Positions 28,814-34,200 of a DNA stretch of 64,000 nucleotides are shown one piece after another; positions within the stretch are counted from its first letter, which is position 1; each line of letters begins with the position of its first letter. Both the position numbers and the translations under genes were made by a program. The notes beneath the pieces were generated by a model. The model was given only the letters and a program-made list of their open reading frames with translations. It did no database searches and was not told the DNA's origin. The stretch covers positions 7,801,501 through 7,865,500 of the forward strand of contig JAFREQ010000009.1 in assembly GCA_025331565.1 (NCBI GenBank). The letters are read 5' to 3'. Source of the DNA: Holacanthus passer (taxonomy: Eukaryota; Chordata; Actinopteri; Pomacanthidae).

Positions 28814-29720
28814 TCAGTGGTGAGTTTATGACCACCTTTATCACACTTAATGGTATTTGTCTGACTCTTCTGAGGCATCACCATAACATTCTTGCAGGCC
28901 CTGGATGCTGGGATGAGCAGCTCAATAGTGAGCTGTCAGTGACCTTATCGCACTTTATGGCATTTTTATATGTCCAGTAACAGCCTCTTACTGGTGAGGA
29001 GGAGGGAGGAGGAAGAGGAGGAGGAGGAGGGGGGGGTTGGTTTAAGTGGTCTCATATATGGACAGTGTGATATCCTCCAACACAAACACAGGGATATTAT
29101 GGGCCATTACGCAACGCAATTTGCAGAAAACCCCACGGGGCAATTAAAGGGATATTTTGTGAGAATTTGAGTCGTCTGCTCTGCCTTGCATAACAGCAGG
29201 GGCCTGGATGCGCAGGCTGGCATATTGGGGATGGATTGTAAACACGGGCTGCCTATATAGGCCTCGGCTGCCTCGGATATTATTCTGATGGAGGAGAGCC
29301 ACCTTCTCTCTCCGCCACCTGCAGAATGCGCAAGTCTCCACTGCAGCCCTGGAGCCCTCTTGATTTATTGCACTGCACAACACAGACTGATTTTTTTTTT
29401 TTTTTTTTTTTTTTGCAGAAATCATGCAACACAGGTATAGAGATGAGAAAGAAGCAAAAAAAAATGTGGGCCTAGAAATTAAAAAAAAAAAAAAAAAGAA
29501 AAAGACGGTGGCAGCAATTCAGATGGAGATGCGTTCAAATGCTTACCTCCAGCGTTCGGATCTCTTTCTGTGTCAAGTCGTTGGATGTGGCACATTTGGT
29601 CCGTAAACCCTCCAAACTAGAGATGCTTATGTCTATCATGTTTTGCACCAACTCGCACTGCTGCAAGGCTTTCTGCAAACTGAGATGCTGCTCCTCGCTT
29701 TTTGTCATCTCCTCGTTCAT
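548..29720 (-). CDS. ksr2: kinase suppressor of Ras 2, first four coding exons (partial gene)
   Basis: Scaffold pseudokinase that assembles Raf, MEK and ERK below Ras. Coding exons on the minus strand are 29547-29720, 15993-16133, 15108-15258 and 548-1049; phases 0, 0 and 1 join into one frame of 322 complete residues plus two bases of codon 323. Residues 1-155 carry the N-terminal coiled-coil/SAM-like region (conserved stretches LQQCELVQNMID and YFSRQLSCKCKVALEER). Exon 4 is the Pro/Ser/Thr-rich linker with PPGTPP motifs and the 14-3-3-type site RSKSHE. The C1 and kinase-like domains lie off the left edge. The start is the first ATG in its open frame (29720) and has A at -3. Identification rests on my memory of vertebrate KSR2, which matches closely along all four exons; KSR1 is less likely because the neighbours (rfc5, wsb2) match the KSR2 locus. 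Confidence 0.95.
1351..1445 (+). repeat. fish dispersed repeat fragment ('TTTAT...CCCTCTGTCCTTA' family)
   Basis: Reads GTCAATTTTATTTACATTGC, then ATCACAATTTGCCTCA, then CCCTCTGTCCTTA. From memory this order of blocks is typical of a very common percomorph interspersed repeat; the copy is short and truncated. The family name is not certain. Confidence 0.55.
3121..3240 (+). repeat. dispersed family F1, copy 1 (right half)
   Basis: Shares GGAGACCAAAACAAAGCTAAA and GTGAATATTGGATTTACATT with the copies at 5971-6110, 24841-25030 and 26925-26990. This copy lacks the left block (AGCTNGTGAACNTAGTGGAGC) seen in the copy at 24841. Confidence 0.65.
4330..4860. other. candidate conserved non-coding element
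   Basis: Non-repetitive block of balanced composition with no reading frame. It includes short inverted and AT-core motifs such as CAAGTAATGAGTCAATTCAT and a NotI-like GCGGCCGC at about 4401-4408. It contrasts with the AT-rich repeat-laden intron around it. Function is inferred only; a cross-species alignment would decide. Confidence 0.3.
5971..6110 (+). repeat. dispersed family F1, copy 2
   Basis: Has the left block CAGACGGACAAAGCTACTAG and GTGAACATAATGGAGCATTT, then jumps to GTGAATATTGGACTTGCATT and ends AATGAATGATAATGTTGCTT. The middle block (GGAGACCAAAAC) is deleted relative to the copy at 24841-25030. Confidence 0.65.
6560..7130. promoter_or_regulatory. candidate enhancer / conserved non-coding element with homeodomain-type sites
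   Basis: High-complexity, non-repetitive block without a supported ORF. It contains clustered homeodomain-type cores: GTGATTAATGCAAAC (octamer-like ATGCAAA), CACCATTAATAGG, CATAATTGGACTAATTACC and CAGCTAATTAGTTAACAG. Such density inside a large intron of a developmental signalling gene is typical of teleost enhancers, but this is inference from composition. Confidence 0.35.
7320..7480. other. candidate conserved non-coding element
   Basis: Short high-complexity block (TTTGAAGCCAATTAGGTG to GCTAAACAAAGATCAACAC) between a CT-rich tract and a TG microsatellite. ACAAAGATCAA resembles a TCF/LEF site. No coding signal. Confidence 0.22.
7523..7570 (+). repeat. (TG)n microsatellite
   Basis: Imperfect TG repeat of about 48 bp, interrupted by CTGCGTA. 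Confidence 0.95.
8407..8480 (+). repeat. (GA)n microsatellite
   Basis: About 74 bp of AG/GA repeat with a few interruptions, a purine-only tract on the plus strand. Confidence 0.95.
9167..9170 (-). terminator. RNA polymerase III terminator of tRNA-Leu
   Basis: A TTTT run on the minus strand begins 6 nt past the tRNA 3' end, the minimal Pol III stop signal. Confidence 0.75.
9176..9257 (-). tRNA. tRNA-Leu, anticodon AAG
   Basis: 82-nt class II tRNA read from the minus strand, beginning GGTAGCGTGGCCGAGCGG and ending CCCACCGCTGCCA. The acceptor stem GGTAGCG pairs with CGCTGCC with one G-U pair. A box TGGCCGAGCGG and B box GGTTCGAATCC are both intact. The anticodon stem CTGGA/TCCAG encloses loop TTAAGGC, giving anticodon AAG (decodes CUU; A34 is expected to become inosine). 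The long variable arm GTCTCTTCGGGGGC fits leucine. From memory it is identical or nearly so to mammalian tRNA-Leu-AAG. It lies within ksr2 intron 3, in the same orientation as ksr2. No SINE body is attached, so it looks like a true gene. Confidence 0.95.
10537..10583 (+). repeat. (TG)n microsatellite
   Basis: GT repeat with CG and AT interruptions. Confidence 0.95.
11271..11306 (+). repeat. (TGCG)n/(TG)n microsatellite
   Basis: Three GTGC units followed by a TG tract of about 20 bp. Confidence 0.9.
11958..12080 (+). repeat. fish dispersed repeat fragment ('GAGAGTTAGATGAGAAGATTAATAC' family)
   Basis: Contains GTTGGGAAATTAG, AGAGTTAGATGAGAAGAT and GCTTAGCATAAAGACTG, blocks I recognise from a common percomorph interspersed repeat. 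A diverged reverse-strand copy, with AGCTTTAGAG and GGACAGAGTCAGGCTACC, is at 46218-46375. Confidence 0.55.
12843..12876. repeat. perfect inverted repeat, 16-bp arms, 2-nt spacer
   Basis: Left arm GTCAAGACATATATAA at 12843-12858, spacer GA, and right arm TTATATATGTCTTGAC at 12861-12876, its exact reverse complement. It sits in ksr2 intron 3 and no matching second copy was noticed in the window. Confidence 0.97.
14932..14963 (+). repeat. (ACTA)n microsatellite
   Basis: Tetranucleotide CTAA/ACTA array with one broken unit. Confidence 0.9.
15108..15258 (-). CDS. ksr2: ksr2 coding exon 3 (residues 106-155 plus one base)
   Basis: Acceptor GTGTAG|GAGATG and donor CTCG|GTGAGG, leaving phase 1. Contains EDQVCELLQKFGANEEE and CARLNASLSCLRKAHQL, the SAM-like part of the N-terminal domain. 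The final G joins the GG at the start of exon 4 to make a glycine codon. Confidence 0.94.
15259..15992. other. ksr2 intron 2
   Basis: 734-bp intron. I see no gene or repeat of note beyond a short (CA)n run near 15276 and T-rich stretches. Confidence 0.85.
15993..16133 (-). CDS. ksr2: ksr2 coding exon 2 (residues 59-105)
   Basis: 47 codons, phase 0 at both ends: acceptor TTCTCAG|GGGAAG and donor CAG|GTAATA. Contains KYFSRQLSCKCKVALEER and FPRLGHWFRIV, the most conserved block of the N-terminal domain. Confidence 0.95.
16992..17222 (+). mobile_element. non-autonomous DNA-transposon-like repeat (family F2), copy 1
   Basis: Begins ACAACCCTAATACCAAAAAA then GTTGGGACACTGTGTAAAAC, and later AACAAGTTGGGACAGGAGCA. 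From memory these blocks define a widespread teleost MITE-like family. Shorter copies occur at 35556-35730 and 37705-37850. Class assignment is uncertain. Confidence 0.65.
17611..17869 (+). mobile_element. tRNA-derived SINE
   Basis: The head carries a Pol III A box (TGGCCTAGTGG, 17623-17633) and B box (GGTTCAAGTCC, 17667-17677) at tRNA-like spacing. The body follows (GAGCAAGGCCCCCAACCC, AAATGCAGAGAAGGAATTTC), then a 3' end GGGATCAATAAAATAT with an ATT-repeat tail. This organisation matches the abundant fish tRNA-SINEs. It lies antisense to ksr2. Confidence 0.88.
19300..19410 (-). repeat. dispersed family F3 fragment
   Basis: Shares AAAAAGTACAATATTTCC and GTGTAGTGGAGTAGAGGT with the full-length element at 55631-56327. 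Confidence 0.6.
19534..19554. repeat. short perfect palindrome
   Basis: 10-bp arms ACCTCTGATA and TATCAGAGGT around a single A. Confidence 0.9.
20415..20610 (+). repeat. dispersed family F3 copy
   Basis: Starts GATTGGTGGAAAGTAACTAA then GTACATTTACTCAA, the recognisable 5' end of the family seen complete at 55631-56327 on the other strand. Confidence 0.7.
21725..22195 (+). repeat. fish dispersed repeat ('CAACTATTGGAC' family)
   Basis: Contains TTTGGTCCAGACTGAATATC, ATCAACTATTGGACTGATTA, ATCACTTTGGTGATCCTCTG and, 300 bp on, GCATGCTGACGATGGCATTT then ATCTCAAAGCAC. From memory these blocks, in this order, mark a common teleost interspersed repeat. Confidence 0.6.
24000..24078 (+). repeat. SINE-type 3' tail with (TTATC)n
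   Basis: AAATTTCCCCACTGTGGGAC, AATAAAGG, then TTATCTTATCTTATCTTC: the usual end of fish SINE/LINE tails. The 5' part is not recognisable. Confidence 0.5.
24841..25030 (+). repeat. dispersed family F1, copy 3 (most complete)
   Basis: Has all blocks: CAGCCGACAGACACAG, AGCTGGTGAACGTAGTGGAG, CAGCTGAAGAGCCAGATATT, GAGACCAAAAACAGAGCTGA, GTGAATACTGGACTTACATT and CATCAGGTGGAAACAAACAT. Confidence 0.7.
25735..25960. promoter_or_regulatory. CpG-rich module with hairpin, full CRE and CCAAT box
   Basis: Within ksr2 intron 1 a CpG-richer island holds a hairpin (CAGATTGCG, 7-nt loop, CGCAATCTG, 25741-25765), a perfect palindromic CRE TGACGTCA (25876-25883) and CCAAT (25932-25936). No reading frame or repeat explains it. 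It may be an enhancer or an alternative/antisense promoter; both are inferences. Confidence 0.4.
26925..26990 (+). repeat. dispersed family F1, copy 4 (fragment)
   Basis: Shares TTCTCAGGAGTCATTGGAGA and CCAAAACAGAGCTAAGGGAA with the copies at 3121 and 24841; it breaks off after AAGTGAACGC. Confidence 0.6.
27037..27120 (+). repeat. 28-bp tandem repeat, three units
   Basis: Units at 27037-27064, 27065-27092 and 27093-27120 share AAATAAGGAACT, TAT and CTATCA. The second and third are identical over their first 23 bases. Units abut directly without spacers, so this is a minisatellite. Confidence 0.95.
28375..28397 (+). repeat. poly(A) tract, 23 nt
   Basis: Uninterrupted run of 23 A. Confidence 0.95.
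28697..28985. promoter_or_regulatory. three imperfect copies of a TTTATGG-type motif (candidate cis-regulatory module)
   Basis: Copies at 28708-28731 (AGTGACTTTATGATATTTTT), 28830-28860 (CCTTTATCACACTTAATGGT) and 28938-28973 (ACCTTATCGCACTTTATGGC then ATTTTTATATGT). They lie about 0.6-0.9 kb downstream of the ksr2 first coding exon in its own direction. TTTATGG/TTTATGA cores resemble CDX/posterior-HOX sites. Function is inferred. Confidence 0.35.
28777..28808 (+). repeat. (CA)16 microsatellite
   Basis: Perfect 32-bp CA array. Confidence 0.97.
29391..29497. repeat. facing poly(T)24 and poly(A)17 tracts
   Basis: T24 at 29391-29414 and A17 near 29479-29496, separated by about 65 bp and ending about 50 bp inside ksr2 intron 1 from the exon 1 donor. 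In the ksr2 transcript they read U17 then A24 and could pair as a hairpin. Confidence 0.85.
29547..29720 (-). CDS. ksr2: ksr2 coding exon 1 (residues 1-58)
   Basis: Starts MNEEMTKSEEQHLSLQ and ends IRTLE at a GAG|GTAAGC donor, phase 0. It encodes the first helix region of the coiled-coil/SAM-like domain. The frame stays open upstream of the ATG for at least 85 codons through a microsatellite, but no in-frame ATG occurs there, so I call that stretch 5' UTR. Confidence 0.93.
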
Positions 29721-29767
29721 AGTTTGGCGAGCGGAGGGGGGGTCCTCGTTTTCCAGTTGCACGTTCA

Positions 29768-29818
29768 AAAACAACAACAACAACAACAAATAATAATAAT
29801 AATGATGATGATGATGAT
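29768..29818 (+). repeat. compound (AAC)n(AAT)n(GAT)n microsatellite in ksr2 5' leader
   Basis: ACAACAACAACAACAA, then AATAATAATAAT, then GATGATGATGAT. It lies just upstream of the ksr2 start codon and is read through by an open frame as poly-His, poly-Tyr and poly-Leu runs on the minus strand. Confidence 0.95.
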
Positions 29819-30267
29819 TCAGAGAAGAAAGGTGGAGGAGCCCATGCAAGGGAGATGCTGCAGGTTTTACAGGCGAGCTTTGAGCCGTGAGAGAGTCGAC
29901 TCCATTGCAACAACAGTCCTCGTAGTTCCTGCTGGTTTCATCAAGGTGTCTCTGCTTGCAGACTAAATCAAACACAATATGAAGATGACACGGATCGCCT
30001 CAGCATCCATCGGGTGCCCCCCTCCCTCCCTTCCTCCTCGTTAAAAAAAAATAAATAAGAGATGCAGCTCAGAGGATCCGCAGGGAGGGAAAAGCCTGGT
30101 GGGTTTTAAAGGTGCTGATGTGAGGACTGGGTGCAGATGCAGGTAGTCCCCGTCTCTCTCGGCAGCAGCTGCATCCCGGTTCGCTCCCACCACACCGACA
30201 TGTTTCCTGTCAATCAAACCCACAGCAACAGCATCGCAGCGCCCAGGCACCGCCGTGAGGGGCAGGA

Positions 30268-30277
30268 TCTCGCGAGA
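30268..30277. promoter_or_regulatory. CGCG element (TCTCGCGAGA)
   Basis: A perfect palindromic TCTCGCGAGA, the CpG-island promoter element bound by BANP (and reported for ZBTB33) in vertebrates. It lies 548 bp upstream of the ksr2 ATG in GC-rich DNA and about 1 kb from the rfc5 ATG. Assignment to the ksr2 promoter is inference. Confidence 0.55.
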
Positions 30278-31160
30278 TTAGAGGCGAGCGCAGTGGGATC
30301 ACGGAGCTTTAGGCCTGCGAGAGGAACAGAAACAGAAATTCTGTAAACTGGTTTTGGAGGAAAGATGTGCCAGTCATCATTTTTGCACTTACACATGATT
30401 TTTTTCTCTTGACTTCACACTGATTTTATCTTAGTTTTTGATTTATCGGAATTTACTCCACTAAATTTATTTCATAAATGACTTTTCAGATTCAGATTAA
30501 TAATACAAGATATAATCAACGAATACATTATTATGTATTGTATTATTATGTATTATTATTATCTTGATCTCAATGAGACTGACTGTTTAAAAGAAATGCC
30601 ACAAAATGCCACAGTGGAGCAAAGTGGAGTAAAGTTAATTTAAAGAGGGGAATGCATGACCTTTATTTCCTTAAATTGAAGTAAAATCTATAGTGTGTGT
30701 GTAACTTTAAGGCCAAGACAGGCATACACACATCTCACTCCTTTCATTGTTGGATTATGTCAGTAGCATATTCAATAAGTAACTGATAATGCTGGTGAAG
30801 ACATCATGTTGTAGGAAAAAGACCTAATAAAATAAAGATATTCTCATATGAGAACTATACTGTCCATTGTTGCAGTTTGCTCTCTTTTAAAGTGTCATCT
30901 CTCATGATGCATGGGGGACAGTGGTGGTCACCTGCAGAGACTTCAATCAGCTTTGGGTCCAAACCATCTGAAAATATGGCTGGCTGATGTATGTAATGTA
31001 TTTACAAAATGGACCAATACGATGTGCATGGATTGTATTTACTTTTCATAAATATGAATATTTGAAATTTCATCTTTAATTGCAGCAATTTTCATGCCTA
31101 TGCCTTTTACAGTGGGCATCATGTCCCCGATAGCCCGCCCATAGGACCCGAAAAAGTGAT

Positions 31161-31216
31161 CCAATTGGTTGTACGTCGTGACGTCGGACGTGCGTTTTGT
31201 AGTTGAGCGCGCCAAA
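31161..31216 (+). promoter_or_regulatory. rfc5 proximal promoter: CCAAT, CRE-like and E2F sites
   Basis: CCAATTGG (31161-31168), TGACGTCG (31179-31186) and GCGCCAAA, the reverse of the E2F consensus TTTGGCGC (31209-31216), lie 83-138 bp upstream of the rfc5 ATG. E2F control of clamp-loader and other replication genes is established, so S-phase expression is a reasonable inference. Confidence 0.6.
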
Positions 31217-31298
31217 CACGTCCAGTAACACCAAGCGTAGAGTGGAAGTGCCTGACACTCTGGAGTACTAGCTCAGTTTGGACCTAACTTTACAACAC

Positions 31299-34200
31299 AT
31301 GGCTTCTACGAATAAAGCGCCGTTACAGACTAGAAACTTACCATGGTGAGTTAAAAGTCGCTGTTTATCACAGATAGGTTAAACTGTTAGTGCTAGCTAG
31401 CTAACATGCCTGCTATGGCTCCAAGCTAACATTAGCAGCTAACAGTATTATGTAGCTTTCTGTCTTCGGTGCTAACTTTTCTGGATTTTACAAATAACGG
31501 TAGCTAATCCTCATAGCTGAGCATTAAACGAGCATTAAATCTGAAGCCATGTCAGCTTCTCTTTATTTCAGCATACATTATAGCTAGTTAATGAATGAAG
31601 CGTCGCCTTGTTGTCACTTGAACCATCTTGCTCATAGGACATGTTGCACCCTCTTCAGATTATAAAGTTATTTGTTTGATATATTGGTTCATGGCGTAAA
31701 CTATAGATGCCGAATCAAAGAGAGGCACCCAATAATTTTAATTCTCCAACATCAGTCAAAGCTGATTGCATACTTACCCAAAGCTATACGTCAGATGTTT
31801 TAACATAGACAAATTTGTATTAGCTTCGTTCTGGAGTTTACATACATACTACTCTAGGGGTAATACCAATAATAATAATAATACTCTTGGGGTAATACGA
31901 TGCTAGTCCGTTATGTCATTTTGAGTTACCTGTGTAAATAGACTAAAGCATCGTCTTAATATTAGTCATTGAAGAGTCATGGAAGGATTCATAATTGATA
32001 ACAATATTGATGGGCGATTTGTTTCTGCTCCCTATTCCAGGGTGGAAAAATACAGACCACAAAAACTTGATGATCTGATCTCACACAAAGATATTCTAAG
32101 CACCAGTAAGTATGTGGACTGTGTCAGCACATCAGAGTTCATAAGTAACGCTTTATAATTATTTTCATGTTTTTATCCACAAAGCAACCAAATAGTACAT
32201 AACTAAGAATTATACAAGCGTAAGATAATTCTTATGATAGGAATCATTTCCCCTGCTGTCTGTCAGTGTTGCTGACTCTTGTCTTTGTTGTTTACTATAG
32301 GTCTACTGTAAGTGTTAATAATTAACAATACAAAAGTCACAGCTTTCAACATTTTCCTTATGTTTTAAATGAATCGTACCATGTAAAAGTACCATGTCAT
32401 ATTCAAACTGTTATTTTTGTTTCCTTGTTTTAACCACTGTTTTTCATCTCTTCAGTTCAGAGGTTTATCAGTGAGGACAAGCTCCCTCATCTCTTGTTCT
32501 ATGGACCCCCTGGAACAGGCAAAACCTCCACCATCCTCGCCTGTGCTCGGCAGCTGTACAAGGACAAAGAGTTCAACTCCATGGTGTTGGAGGTACGCTG
32601 CATCTCCTCATTACAAGCTTTTGGTTTATTGGGATGTGAGGGCCTCCGCTTCTCTTGGCACCTGACATCTTCGTTAGTTTAGTGACGAGACCATGTGATA
32701 TTGATATTTCACTATTGTTGTTGTGTAGCTAAATGCATCAGATGACAGAGGTATTGATGTTGTACGAGGTCCCATTCTGAGCTTTGCCAGCACCAGGACC
32801 ATCTTCAAGTAAGACTAAAACTCCATCTACACTTGTCACATACCTTGTTCTTAATGCTCTTTCCTTTTATTAGCAACCCATAACTACAAGGGACATTGCT
32901 TTGACTGCTGCCTTTTTGTCCTCCAGGAAGGGCTTCAAGTTGGTGATACTGGACGAGGCCGATGCCATGACCCAGGATGCCCAGAATGCATTGCGGCGAG
33001 GTAAAGCCATCTGTTCGGCCGGGCGTCGCCCACTGTGAGACACACGGCTCACTGAGCAGCCCGACAAATTGGCTGCTGGTGAATTGCAGGGTATCTCCTT
33101 CTACACCCTGATAGTCAGTCTAAACCAATGCCTATGTGAGGAGTTGGTTTTAACTGTCAATTGATTTAAACTGGAATATTTTGTCTTTGTGAAATTAATC
33201 TAAACTTTATAACATTAGCTTGTTCGTTCATAGAGCATAGATTTTGATGTACAGTGTAATGATGCAGCTGTAAATGGAAGCATGGCTCGAAAAAGTGCAC
33301 CCAGAGAAATCTGTAGTTTTATTCAAGGTAACGGTGTGTTTGTTTTGGTCACCTGTCAGTGGCAACACAGGAAACACTGTTGATGCATCAGAGAAGTAAA
33401 AGAAGTAAATCAGCAAATCTGACTAAACGTGACATGAACAACACTTTACTACATCACCTACTCCATGAGCACGATTCCCGCCTGAGTCACATCAGACAGA
33501 TTTTCATCGGAACTTGGAGTTGTTTAACAATGAAGACAACAAATCCCATGATCCCACGTTACCTCATGAGGCAATCAAACTACATCTTTTGTTATTGTTT
33601 TGACTGAGAGACCCCTAGTGGCAAAATTTGCACACTTTGTGTTTAAGTAGATTTTTTTTGGTCAGTGCTCTGTTTAATTTTTGGTTTTTTAGATTCAACA
33701 TTGTATCTTTCACATTTCTGAGTTACATTGATTTCTAACTTTCTTTCTATCTTTCTTTCCTTCCTTTCTTTCTCATCCCTTTTCTCTCAGTGATTGAGAA
33801 GTTTACAGAAAACACTCGATTCTGTCTGATCTGCAACTACCTGTCCAAGATCATCCCTGCCCTGCAGTCTCGCTGTACCAGGTTTCGCTTTGGCCCACTG
33901 TCTCCGGACCAGATGATCCCTCGACTGGAGCATGTAATCCAGCAGGAGAGGTGGGTGTGTGCATGTGTGTGTGTTTGTGTTTGTGGGTGTGTGTGTGTGT
34001 GTAGGGTGTGTGAATGTTTCTACACCCACATGACGAGTGAGACAATGAGCAAAACTTTGTCAGGACTTGCCCTTTAGACTATCATGCTAATTATAGCATT
34101 CGTTATGTTATGATACTGCCTGTTTGGATTTCACAGAAAACACACAAGAGAAATTGCTTTACAGATTAAATTTGGATTAGTTATATTATTACCAGTAGCA

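Larger units (their letters stand above)
16134..29546. other. ksr2 intron 1 (about 13.4 kb)
   Basis: No exon recognised on either strand. It holds a tRNA-derived SINE (17611-17869), other dispersed repeats (16992-17222, 20415-20610, 21725-22195, 24841-25030, 26925-26990), a 28-bp tandem triplication (27037-27120), homopolymers and a CA microsatellite. Two candidate regulatory stretches stand out, 25735-25960 and 28697-28985. Confidence 0.8.
29721..31298. other. ksr2-rfc5 divergent intergenic region
   Basis: About 1.6 kb between the two start codons. The ksr2 side (29721-30350) is GC-richer and includes an (AAC)n(AAT)n(GAT)n microsatellite at 29768-29818 and a TCTCGCGAGA element at 30268-30277. 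The middle (30370-31080) is AT-rich with nothing recognisable. The rfc5 side (31100-31298) is CpG-rich with promoter motifs. Transcription starts cannot be placed from sequence. Confidence 0.75.

Noticed and set aside
28970..29170. Glu-rich frame (run of EEEEEEEEGG)
   Set aside because: Produced by a GAGGAG purine repeat within ksr2 intron 1.
29391..29420. T24 followed by GCAG, a perfect-looking plus-strand 3' splice acceptor
   Set aside because: It is a homopolymer; no plus-strand exon or frame follows, and the ksr2 gene runs on the other strand.
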